DNA of 64,000 nucleotides, taken from positions 248,001-312,000 of the forward strand of contig NZ_MUYG01000006.1 of NCBI RefSeq assembly GCF_002155425.1, written 5' to 3'. Position 1 is the first letter of the stretch. Every line of letters starts with the position of its first letter. The stretch comes from Erythrobacter donghaensis (lineage in GTDB: Bacteria > Pseudomonadota > Alphaproteobacteria > Sphingomonadales > Sphingomonadaceae). The notes under the pieces were generated by a model. It was not told the origin of the DNA. It did not search any database and saw nothing but the letters and a program-made list of their open reading frames with translations. Positions 8,677-16,003 of this stretch are shown in pieces. A program made the position numbers and the translations under genes.

Positions 8677-8921
8677 GCTTGCAAAGCGTCCTTGGCGGCA
8701 ACCAGTTCCTCAGGCGTGACAGCGAGCGCTTCGGCCGCGCGGATCAGGTCGGGTTCGTGATTGGCGAGAAATTCGAGCGGCGCGGCAAGGATCAGCGGAT
8801 CGCCCAGCCCGGCGCGCAGCGAATCAGGGTCGAGGCCAGTCAGATCCAGAAACCGTGCGGCCCGCTCCTCGCACTCCAGCACCCAGCCGAGCGCCGCCAG
8901 CGCCAGCGTCTGCGGGTTCAT
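8673..8921 (-). CDS. DUF3572 family protein
   Basis: An 82-residue all-helical protein that begins MNPQTLALAALGWVLE and carries FLDLTGLDPDSLR, the hallmark of the small alphaproteobacterial DUF3572 family. Function is unknown. It is the first gene of the overlapping minus-strand operon that continues with HAD, RidA, phosphodiesterase and GNAT-like genes. It is divergent from divK across about 93 bp, which should contain both promoters. Confidence 0.85.
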   Translation of the reverse strand: MNPQTLALAALGWVLECEERAARFLDLTGLDPDSLRAGLGDPLILAAPLEFLANHEPDLIRAAEALAVTPEELVAAKDALQA

Positions 8922-9014
8922 TTGAAGGCCTTGGGGCTCGGGGGCGGATCGGGATGGGATTGTCCTGTCCTTTGTGCAAAGCTAATCGTAAGGGGTCGTT
9001 ATGCGGGGCGTGCA

Positions 9015-9383
9015 GTGACAAAGCGGATCATGGTTGTCGAGGATAATGACCTCAACCGGAAATTGTTCTGCGATGTGCTGCGCGCGAACGGGTTCGAGGT
9101 CGAGCCGGTCGCGGATGGCAATCTGGTGCTCGACACCGCGCGCGCGGCGATGCCCGATCTCATCATCATGGATATCCAGCTGGGCGGCGTTTCGGGCGTC
9201 GATCTGATCGAGGCGGCCAAGCGGGACCGCCGGCTGGCGGGCATTCCGGTGCTGGCGGTGACCGCCTTCGCAGCCAAGGGTGATGAGGAACGCATCCGGG
9301 CGGCGGGGGCGGCCGGCTATCTCTCCAAGCCGGTGTCGATCAGCCCCTTCATGAACGCCGTGCGCGAATTACTGCCGCTTTAA
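9015..9383 (+). CDS. divK: Single-domain response regulator, DivK type
   Basis: A 122-residue stand-alone receiver domain. The acidic pocket is Glu9-Asp10, the phosphoacceptor is Asp53 in IIMDIQLGG, the switch Thr83 is in AVTAF, and Lys105 is in GYLSKPVS. Sequence and length match DivK, the polarity/cell-cycle regulator that in Caulobacter feeds DivJ/PleC signals to DivL-CckA-CtrA. The start is a GTG at 9015 giving MTKRIMVVEDND, the family N-terminus; longer extensions enter the divergent DUF3572 gene. Its TAA overlaps the convergent stop of the PycTM-like gene. Confidence 0.9.
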   Translation: MTKRIMVVEDNDLNRKLFCDVLRANGFEVEPVADGNLVLDTARAAMPDLIIMDIQLGGVSGVDLIEAAKRDRRLAGIPVLAVTAFAAKGDEERIRAAGAAGYLSKPVSISPFMNAVRELLPL

Positions 9384-9922
9384 AAGGCGTTTTCAATCAG
9401 ATAGATCGCCAGTGTCAGGCCCAGCCCGGCCAGGAACAGACGATAGGCAAGCGCGAGGTAGCGATACTTGCGCCGGTGCAGCACTTGCCCGTTCTGGTAG
9501 AGATCGCGCAGCATCACCCGATAGAGCGCTTCGTCCGATTGCAGCCGCTCCAGCATACCGGCGATCCATTCCTCTTCCGACACGGTCGCAAAATGCCCGA
9601 AGAACAGAGGATTGAATTGGTCGGGCGCCACTGCCTTGGCGCGCATCGGCGGGGTGATCGCCAGCACTGCACAGATCGCCGCAAGGAAGGATGTGACCGC
9701 AAGGCAGATCACCGACCACTTCACATCTTCCGAGAACGTCTGCGTGATGACCAGCGAGAACACCACGAAGGTCGCACCGATCAGGATATTGGCCTTGCCG
9801 TCGGCCATCTGCGACAGGGCAAGCGTGTTGGACTGCGCGGTGCGGATCAGATGAACACTCTGCACCGAAAGCGGCGGCGAAGGCCGCACCGGGGTGTCAT
9901 TGTCCTGCCCTTGTCTCGTCAC
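9380..9922 (-). CDS. PycTM-like (DUF5706) membrane protein
   Basis: About 180 residues. The N-terminal helix HLIRTAQSNTLALSQMADGKA precedes transmembrane segments ILIGATFVVFSLVITQTF and VICLAVTSFLAAICAVLAI. A soluble stretch with FNPLFFGHFATVSEEEW follows, then a third transmembrane segment near LFLAGLGLTLAIYLIENAF. This layout matches the PycTM/DUF5706 family, whose members act as membrane effectors in cyclic-pyrimidine (Pycsar) phage defence. No nucleotide cyclase is adjacent, so a defence role is only a possibility. The GTG start at 9922 follows a GGGGGG tract; the frame also stays open to 10030. Confidence 0.75.
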   Translation of the reverse strand: MTRQGQDNDTPVRPSPPLSVQSVHLIRTAQSNTLALSQMADGKANILIGATFVVFSLVITQTFSEDVKWSVICLAVTSFLAAICAVLAITPPMRAKAVAPDQFNPLFFGHFATVSEEEWIAGMLERLQSDEALYRVMLRDLYQNGQVLHRRKYRYLALAYRLFLAGLGLTLAIYLIENAF

Positions 9923-10038
9923 CCGGCACCCCCCACATGCGTGCACACCTTGACAAGCTGCATCATCCGCCGCTTTGCAGTCGTAATATCTGGCTAAGCC
10001 CTGCACGACAACCGACGCAAACGAAAGCAACCCGCGCC

Positions 10039-10281
10039 ATGACCCCTGCCGACGTCGACGCTTCGATCCGCACTCTGGTAGAGCCCTTCAACAAGAAGGG
10101 CATCGCCATCGAGGATGCGACCACCTTTGCCGGCGATCTCGAATTCGACAGTCTGACGGTGATGGATTTCGTCGCCGCGATCGAGGACGAGTTCGACATC
10201 ATCATCTCGATGAACCAGCAGGCCGAGATCGAAAATTGGGGCCAGCTCGTCGCGGCCGTCCACAAGTTGCAGGAGAGCTGA
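10039..10281 (+). CDS. Acyl carrier protein linked to sphingolipid synthesis
   Basis: An 80-residue acyl carrier protein. The phosphopantetheine attachment site is Ser38 in LEFDSLTVMDF; helices II and III are acidic (AIEDEFDIII). It is not the housekeeping AcpP. Its stop is two bases before the serine palmitoyltransferase start. In Caulobacter and sphingomonads an equivalent specialised ACP sits beside spt and supplies the acyl chain, so it most likely delivers acyl groups to the neighbouring enzyme. The start ATG gives MTPADVDASI. Confidence 0.9.
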   Translation: MTPADVDASIRTLVEPFNKKGIAIEDATTFAGDLEFDSLTVMDFVAAIEDEFDIIISMNQQAEIENWGQLVAAVHKLQES

Positions 10282-10283
10282 TA

Positions 10284-11522
10284 ATGGCCACTGCCATGAC
10301 CGACACTGCCACCGCTGCCGAGCCCGTCGACCTGCTCGCCAAGTTCGATCCGATCATCCAGACCCGCGAGCAGCTGCTTGCCGCGGGGGTCGAGGATCCT
10401 TTCAATCTGGTGATGGAGCAGGTGCTCTCTCCGACGCGGGCGATCTGCAACGGGCGCGACACGATCCTGCTTGGCACCTATAACTATATGGGCATGACCT
10501 TCGACCCCGACGTGATCGCGGCGGGCAAGGCGGCGATGGAGGATTTCGGCGCGGGGACGACCGGCAGCCGCGTGCTCAACGGCACCTTCCGCGACCACCG
10601 CGATGTCGAAGCCGCGCTGCGCGATTTCTATGGCATGGACCATGCGATGGTCTTCTCGACCGGGTACCAGGCCAATCTCGGGATCATCTCCACGCTGGCG
10701 GGCAAGGGCGATTACATCATCCTCGACATCGATAGCCATGCCTCGATCTGGGATGGTTGCGCGATGGGCAATGCCGAGGTCGTGCCGTTCAAGCACAACG
10801 ATGTCGAGGCTCTGGAAAAGCGCTTGAAGCGCATCCCCGAAGGTGCGGGCAAGTTGGTGGTGCTCGAAGGCGTCTATTCCATGATGGGCGACGTTGCCCC
10901 GCTCAAGGAAATGGTGCGCGTCTGCAAGGAAAACGGCGCCATGGTGCTGGTCGACGAGGCCCACTCGATGGGCTTCATCGGCGAGCATGGCCGCGGCGTT
11001 GCCGAGGAACAGGGCGTGCTCGACGATGTCGATTTCATCATCGGCACCTTCTCCAAGAGCGTCGGCACGGTCGGTGGCTTCTGCGTTTCGAACCACCCGA
11101 AGTTCGAAGTGATGCGCCTGGTGTGCCGCCCCTATGTCTTCACCGCCGCCCTGCCGCCGAGCGTGATGGCGTCGAGCGCCACCTCGATCCGCAAGCTGAT
11201 GCACGGCGGCAACAAGCGCGCGCACCTGTGGGAGAACAGCCGCACGCTGCACGGCGGCCTCAAGGCGCTGGGCTTCAAGCTTGGCACCGAGACCCCGCAG
11301 AGCGCGATCATCGCGGTGATCATGCCCGACCTGGAGCGCGGCGCGATGATGTGGGAGGCGCTGCTGAAAGAGGGCCTCTACGTCAACCTCGCGCGTCCCC
11401 CGGCGACACCGGCGGGCATGACCCTGCTGCGCTGCTCGCTGTGCGCGGAGCATTCCGCGGAGCAGGTTCAGACCATTCTCGGCATGTTCGAGCGGGCGGG
11501 CAAGGCGATCGGGATTATCTGA
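10284..11522 (+). CDS. spt: Serine palmitoyltransferase
   Basis: A 412-residue PLP-dependent alpha-oxoamine synthase, expected to condense L-serine with a long-chain acyl thioester to 3-ketosphinganine, the first step of sphingolipid synthesis. Features are TYNYMGM (65-71), the PLP-stacking region FSTGYQANLG (124-133), VDEAHSMG (223-230) and the Schiff-base Lys258 in GTFSKSVGTVGG. 2-amino-3-ketobutyrate ligase and AONS share the fold, but the tandem ACP and the lineage favour Spt. The start ATG 10284 directly follows the ACP stop. Confidence 0.92.
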   Translation: MATAMTDTATAAEPVDLLAKFDPIIQTREQLLAAGVEDPFNLVMEQVLSPTRAICNGRDTILLGTYNYMGMTFDPDVIAAGKAAMEDFGAGTTGSRVLNGTFRDHRDVEAALRDFYGMDHAMVFSTGYQANLGIISTLAGKGDYIILDIDSHASIWDGCAMGNAEVVPFKHNDVEALEKRLKRIPEGAGKLVVLEGVYSMMGDVAPLKEMVRVCKENGAMVLVDEAHSMGFIGEHGRGVAEEQGVLDDVDFIIGTFSKSVGTVGGFCVSNHPKFEVMRLVCRPYVFTAALPPSVMASSATSIRKLMHGGNKRAHLWENSRTLHGGLKALGFKLGTETPQSAIIAVIMPDLERGAMMWEALLKEGLYVNLARPPATPAGMTLLRCSLCAEHSAEQVQTILGMFERAGKAIGII

Positions 11523-11599
11523 TCGCGGCCGCGTGAAACCCGGTTGCCTTTTGATTTTGCGACGATAGTTTGCCCCTGTTGCTTCAGGGGTCGCTTTCC

Positions 11600-13060
11600 A
11601 TGAGTTGTATGTCGTCGATACGTCGCGCTGCCTTGGGCGCGTGCACAAGCGTGTCTGCATTGGTGCTTTCGGGTTGCGGCGGAGGCGACGGCGGTTCGAG
11701 TTCCCCGCCAACTGTGGTCGTCCCGACCCGTCCCAGCTTCACCTCCTCCGCCACGCCGAGCGTTGCCGAAAACACGACCGGGGTGTTCTACACGGCGACT
11801 GCCACTGATCCGCAGGGCGACCCGATCGCCTTTTCGCTGTTTTCGGGCGCCGATGCGGACAAGTTCGTGCTCGAAAACAATGGCGGTCTGCGATTCAACC
11901 AGACACCCAATTTCGACCTTCCTGTCGATGCCAATCTCGACAATGTCTACGAGGTGACCCTGCGGGCGACCGCGGGGGGCGAGACCACGGATCTTGCCAT
12001 GCGCGTGCGCGTCACTAACGATGTCGAGGGCATCCGGGTCACGCGCGTCGCCAGCGGCATCGTCGATCCCGTTGCATTCGCACGGGTGCCCGGGGAGGAA
12101 ACGCTTCTCGTGGCCGAAAAGAGCGGTCGCGTGATGCGGTTCAATTCGGCAACCAATGCGGTCAGCGAAGACACCTTCGTGCGTGACAACCGTCGGCCGG
12201 GTGAGGTTCTGGCGATCAGCTACGGCTTTGAGGCCAATATCTGGCAGGAAGGCATCTATCTTGTCACGCACAGCCCTGCCGACGGGCTGATGGTGCAGGC
12301 GTTCAACCCTGCGCGCGGCACGACCGGTTTTGCGACGCTCGGGCCGGCCTGGAGTGCGCCGACGACCGCAACGATGATCCTCAGCGGCTCGATCTTCGTT
12401 GCCGTCGGCTCACCGGCGGAAAGCGATGCGCAGAATGCCGCGACCCCTTACGGTAAGCTGATCGAACTGCCCTTCATCGACCCCTATGCAGGAGCCAGCG
12501 TGCTGCCGTCCGATGTGGTGAACATCCGACCGCGGATCATCGGCGACGGGATCAGGCAGCCGGGCGGTTTCTCGATCGGGTTCGGCGGACTGTTTCTCGC
12601 CGACCGCGGAGGTACCCGCGAACACGAATTGACGAGCTTCCTGACGAACGCGCGCCCGCTCGATTTCGGTTGGCCCTTTTACGAAGGCGCGCAGGAAACG
12701 CGCGCGAACCCGCCTGCTGCGGTGAACGGGCCGACGCTGGTCTATCCGTTCGGCACCGGCATCAGGCAGGGCACCGGGATCGTGGCCGGCCTCATCAATG
12801 ACTACCGATTCCTCCCGGGCGGCGGGGACGCCTATATTTTCGCCGATATCAACGGCACGATTTTCTCGGTTCCCACCCCGCGGCTGTTCGACGGCTTCCG
12901 GCACACAACCAATGTCTTCGAGAACCGCAGCGAGGATTTCGCACCCGATTTCGGCAAGATCGACAGTCCGGTCGGTTTTGCACCGGGTTCAGGCACGGAC
13001 CACTTCTTCATTCTCGACCGCGACGGCGAGATCTTCAAGGTGTCGCAGCGCGCTGGCTGA
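11600..13060 (+). CDS. Lipoprotein with cadherin-like domain and beta-propeller (glucose/sorbosone dehydrogenase-like)
   Basis: About 486 residues. The N-terminus is a lipoprotein signal with lipobox LVLSGC followed by GGG linker residues. Residues about 45-145 resemble a cadherin-like repeat (SVAENTTGVFYTATATDPQGD, then GGLRFNQTPNFDLP and VYEVTLRATA). The remainder resembles six-bladed PQQ-type propellers: EETLLVAEKSGRVMRFN, GDGIRQPGGFSIGFGGLFLAD, DFGWPFYEG and YIFADINGTIFSV. It should be anchored on the envelope. Catalysis is uncertain because the usual SDH catalytic His/Arg pair was not clearly located. The start ATG at 11600 is preferred; a codon nine bases later is possible. Confidence 0.8.
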   Translation: MSCMSSIRRAALGACTSVSALVLSGCGGGDGGSSSPPTVVVPTRPSFTSSATPSVAENTTGVFYTATATDPQGDPIAFSLFSGADADKFVLENNGGLRFNQTPNFDLPVDANLDNVYEVTLRATAGGETTDLAMRVRVTNDVEGIRVTRVASGIVDPVAFARVPGEETLLVAEKSGRVMRFNSATNAVSEDTFVRDNRRPGEVLAISYGFEANIWQEGIYLVTHSPADGLMVQAFNPARGTTGFATLGPAWSAPTTATMILSGSIFVAVGSPAESDAQNAATPYGKLIELPFIDPYAGASVLPSDVVNIRPRIIGDGIRQPGGFSIGFGGLFLADRGGTREHELTSFLTNARPLDFGWPFYEGAQETRANPPAAVNGPTLVYPFGTGIRQGTGIVAGLINDYRFLPGGGDAYIFADINGTIFSVPTPRLFDGFRHTTNVFENRSEDFAPDFGKIDSPVGFAPGSGTDHFFILDRDGEIFKVSQRAG

Positions 13061-13081
13061 TTGCGGCCTGACGCAGGCGCC

Positions 13082-13354
13082 TCAATTGATCGTCACGATC
13101 CCGTCGACGGCACGCCATTCCTGCGGGCCGATCAGGTGCTTGTGCGCGACCCGGACCGAATGCAGCACCGCATCGATCTCGCGCCGCCAGAAGGCGAGGA
13201 AGCGGTCAAGCTCGGGGAAGCTCGGCGCGACGTCGTATTGTTGCATCACGAATTGCTGCAGCAGGCTGCGGTGATCGGGCATGTAGTAATGGATCTGCAC
13301 CGTGGTGAGGCCATAGCCCTGCATCTGGGCAAGAAACGCGCGATCCGACATCAA
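13082..13354 (-). CDS. usg: Usg family protein
   Basis: A 90-residue protein that begins MMSDRAFLAQMQGYGLTT and carries MPDHRSLLQQFV, FPELDRFLAFW and LHSVRVAHKHLI, all typical of the alphaproteobacterial Usg family. Usg was named for an ORF upstream of a trp gene in Caulobacter; its biochemical role is unknown. Here it is not beside trp genes. It is convergent with the beta-propeller lipoprotein gene and divergent from the GTA-like cluster. Confidence 0.9.
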   Translation of the reverse strand: MMSDRAFLAQMQGYGLTTVQIHYYMPDHRSLLQQFVMQQYDVAPSFPELDRFLAFWRREIDAVLHSVRVAHKHLIGPQEWRAVDGIVTIN

Positions 13355-13514
13355 CTCTCCTCCTGAGGCATTTGAAGAAAGCGGATGTCCAGAATTCGCA
13401 TGAATCGATTAACCGTCAATGAAATGGCGCAATTTCATTGTTGAAAGCGGGGAACGCCTTTGCAGACATCATAGAGCCCAACGCAGGCCGACATAACGCT
13501 AACGCCACCGCGAT

Positions 13515-13564
13515 TAACCTATTTGGTTATTTCGATTGACATCGTAACGCTCTTTGGTTAGAAG
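13515..13564 (+). promoter_or_regulatory. Probable promoter of the GTA-like cluster with an upstream dyad
   Basis: TTGACA at 13536-13541 is followed after exactly 17 bases by TAGAAG at 13559-13564, a good housekeeping-type -35/-10 pair. Immediately upstream a dyad TAACC (13515-13519), five bases, GGTTA (13525-13529) could be an activator site; TTTGGTTA recurs at 13553-13560. Transcription would start near 13571 and run into the hairpin at 13598. It is read by eye only. Confidence 0.55.
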
Positions 13565-13597
13565 AAGGCATAGTCGAGAAATAGCGATTCGCCAGCA

Positions 13598-13628
13598 GGC
13601 GGCCTTCCCCCGGAAGTGCCGCCTTTTT
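13598..13628 (+). terminator. Strong intrinsic terminator/attenuator in the leader of the GTA-like cluster
   Basis: GGCGGC-CTTCC (13598-13608) pairs with GGAAG-T-GCCGCC (13612-13623) across a three-base loop, with one bulged T, and is followed by TTTTT (13624-13628). It sits between the predicted promoter and the first structural gene on the same strand, with no other plus-strand gene start between. It therefore either ends a very short RNA or works as an attenuator or anti-termination site. Confidence 0.75.
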
Positions 13629-13653
13629 GATGTTCCCACAGGGAGACCTGCCC

Positions 13654-14112
13654 GTGGCAAAATCCGATCCCGAGCGGACCAGCGCCGACACGCCTGAAGG
13701 CGGCAGTGCGAACTGGAGGGCGCTCTTTATCGAAGTGCTCGCCATCACCTCCAGTCTCGAGCTTGCTGCCGCGGCTGCGGGCGTCGCACCCGCCCGTGCC
13801 TGCGCGGAGCGGCGGCGCGATCCGGATTTCGCTCGCGAATGGAGCGCAGCGCTGGCCGAAGGATATGTGCATCTCGAGCTCGAGATCGTCCGGCGGCTGC
13901 GTACGGGTGACTTCAAGACGGTCGACGCCGAGAAATATGATTTTGCCAACGCCATTCGCCTGCTCACTGCGCACCGTGACGCCTCGGCGCGCGGGGGAGG
14001 TCAGGTTCGCCACGTCACCGCCGCCGAGGTGCGCGCCTCGATCGACCGGAAGATCGAGGACATCCGGCGGCGCAAGGCGCGGATCGAGGCCGATGCCGGT
14101 GCGCCTTCGTGA
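13654..14112 (+). CDS. GTA-like small terminase subunit
   Basis: A 152-residue protein in the position of orfg1, directly before the large terminase, and probably the DNA-recognition subunit of the packaging motor. Residues about 25-75 form an HTH-like segment (LELAAAAAGVAPARACAERRRDPDFAREW) of the type found in small terminases, followed by a helical EGYVHLELEIVRRLRTGD. The GTG start at 13654 follows GGGAG with nine-base spacing. An upstream ATG at 13630 falls right after the terminator T-tract and is less likely. Confidence 0.75.
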   Translation: MAKSDPERTSADTPEGGSANWRALFIEVLAITSSLELAAAAAGVAPARACAERRRDPDFAREWSAALAEGYVHLELEIVRRLRTGDFKTVDAEKYDFANAIRLLTAHRDASARGGGQVRHVTAAEVRASIDRKIEDIRRRKARIEADAGAPS

Positions 14113-15434
14113 CCGAACCCTTCGAATGGTTGCTCCGCCACCCCTGGGCGCACGGCGAAGCAGTCAGCTCCATGAGTCAGGACGAGCGGGACAGCTTCGA
14201 ATACCTTTGGGAATACACCGCCCGCGCCAATCAGCTGCCGCCGCCGGGTGACTGGCGCATCTGGATGATGCTGGCAGGCCGCGGTTTCGGCAAGACGCGG
14301 TCGGGCGCGGAATGGGTGCGGATGATCGCCGACAGCCAACCTGTCGCGCGCATCGCGCTGGTATCCTCCTCGCTGGCCGAAGCGCGCGCGGTGATGGTCG
14401 AGGGCGAAAGCGGCTTACTCGCGATCTACCGTCCCGATCACAGGCCGCACTTCGAGCCCTCGCTCAACCGTCTGCGCTTTCAGAACGGGGCGCAGGCCCA
14501 GCTTTTCTCCGCCGCCGAGCCCGAAGGCCTGCGCGGGCCGCAGCACAGCCATGCCTGGTGCGATGAGATCGGCAAGTGGCCGCTGGCGCATGAGCGCGCC
14601 ACGCGGTGCTGGGACAATCTGCTGCTCGGGCTGAGGCTGGGCGATGATCCGCGCATCGCCGTCACCACCACCCCGCGCGCCGTGCCATTGGTGCGCCGGC
14701 TGGTGGCGCAGTCCGAGGCGGGCGAGGAGGTGATGATCACCCGCGGCTCGACCCACGACAACGCCGGGCGGCTGCCTGAACGCTTCCTTCAGGCCATCGC
14801 CAGCGAATTTGGCGAAACCCAGCTTGCCCGGCAGGAAATCGATGGGGAATTGCTGGAGGATATCGAAGGCGCCTTGTGGACCCGCACGCTGCTCGAACAG
14901 GCACGCGAACGGGCTGCCTATCCGATCGCGGCGCGGATCGTGGTCGCGGTTGATCCGCCGGCCAGCGCGGGCGGGGACGAATGCGGGATCATCGTAGCGG
15001 GGCTCGGCCCGGACGGCATCGGGCGGGTGCTGGCGGATTGCTCGGTCAGCGGCGCGGCGCCCGGTGAATGGGCCCGCAAGGTTGCCGAGGCAGCGCGCGA
15101 ATGGGAGGCCGACCGGGTCGTGGCCGAAGCCAACCAGGGCGGCGCCATGGTCGACAGCGTGCTGCGCGCCGCCGATCAGGCACTTCCGGTCAAGCTGGTG
15201 CATGCCAGCCGCGGCAAGATCGCCCGCGCCGAACCGGTCGCCGCGCTCTATGAGGCCGGCCGGGTGCGCCATGTCGGGATGTTCCCGCGGCTGGAGGATC
15301 AGCTGTGCGGGATGCTGGTGGGCGGAACCTACGCCGGCCCCGGCCGCAGCCCCGACCGCGCCGACGCGCTGGTCTGGGCGCTGACCGAGCTGATGCTGGG
15401 CAAGGCCGCACGGCCAAGCGTCACGGCGCTGTGA
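14109..15434 (+). CDS. GTA-like terminase large subunit (TerL)
   Basis: A 441-residue packaging motor: an ATPase that pumps DNA into the prohead plus a nuclease that cuts it. Walker A is AGRGFGKTRSG at 56-66 (Lys62) and Walker B is HAWCDEIG. A Thr-rich coupling motif VTTTPRAVP follows. The RNase H-like nuclease half has IVVAVDPPAS, VVAEANQGGAM and the late PDRADALVWAL, each supplying an acidic metal ligand. The GTG start overlaps the small-subunit stop. All motifs look intact, so it should be functional. The last 14 bases overlap a reverse-strand gene. Confidence 0.94.
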   Translation: MTEPFEWLLRHPWAHGEAVSSMSQDERDSFEYLWEYTARANQLPPPGDWRIWMMLAGRGFGKTRSGAEWVRMIADSQPVARIALVSSSLAEARAVMVEGESGLLAIYRPDHRPHFEPSLNRLRFQNGAQAQLFSAAEPEGLRGPQHSHAWCDEIGKWPLAHERATRCWDNLLLGLRLGDDPRIAVTTTPRAVPLVRRLVAQSEAGEEVMITRGSTHDNAGRLPERFLQAIASEFGETQLARQEIDGELLEDIEGALWTRTLLEQARERAAYPIAARIVVAVDPPASAGGDECGIIVAGLGPDGIGRVLADCSVSGAAPGEWARKVAEAAREWEADRVVAEANQGGAMVDSVLRAADQALPVKLVHASRGKIARAEPVAALYEAGRVRHVGMFPRLEDQLCGMLVGGTYAGPGRSPDRADALVWALTELMLGKAARPSVTAL

Positions 15435-15933
15435 CAGGGTGAAGGTCGGCCTCGCGCGCCAGCATATCGAGGACCGCCTCGTAGTGCTTATCGGCTTTCG
15501 CGTTGAAGACTAGGTGCAGACCGATCGGAAAGAACGCGAGCGCCAATGCAGCGCCGATCATGACCAGCACTCCAACACCGTCATCGTTGGTGACGCCAAT
15601 GATGAGCGCGGTGACGCAAAACAACGTCAGGAAAAGATACCACACTATCAGGAACGCCTGCAGGACAGGCGGCGCGCCATACACCGTGTGGAGCTCAGTC
15701 GCGCGGCCCTGTTCGACAAACCGCCCGCGAAACACCGGCCGAAACCCGTTGCTGAACAGCGGAATGTCCCACGCAAGTCGCAAGCGGCCAAAGAACATGC
15801 CGCCTGAGATGCCGCGATTCATGAAACCGAAACGCGACGGGACGGCGCGCTTGATCCGCTCGATTGCCCGATCCTTGCGGTGCGGTGTGCGTAGCACCAG
15901 CCGCCGCCCGAAAAGGTATTCCCTTAGCGTCAC
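15421..15933 (-). CDS. Hypothetical two-helix membrane protein inserted in the GTA-like cluster
   Basis: About 170 residues, opposite in direction to every flanking GTA gene. A basic N-terminal half (REYLFGRR, KDRAIERIKRAVPSRFGF) is followed by transmembrane segments AFLIVWYLFLTLFCVTALII and GVLVMIGAALALAFFPIGLHLVF, then a short KADKHYEAVLDML tail. No family was recognised. The GTG at 15933 (MTLREYLFG) is a reasonable start; an ATG at 16005 would overlap the portal start. Its base composition looks less GC-rich than its neighbours. Its stop overlaps the terL end by 14 bases, so it is neatly lodged rather than disruptive. Confidence 0.6.
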   Translation of the reverse strand: MTLREYLFGRRLVLRTPHRKDRAIERIKRAVPSRFGFMNRGISGGMFFGRLRLAWDIPLFSNGFRPVFRGRFVEQGRATELHTVYGAPPVLQAFLIVWYLFLTLFCVTALIIGVTNDDGVGVLVMIGAALALAFFPIGLHLVFNAKADKHYEAVLDMLAREADLHPVTAP

Positions 15934-16003
15934 GTCCCTGTCTCGCGGTTGATGCCCGTGCGCAAGGATTAGCGCCGCCTTCCGGCAAAACAAAGGAATT
16001 TCC

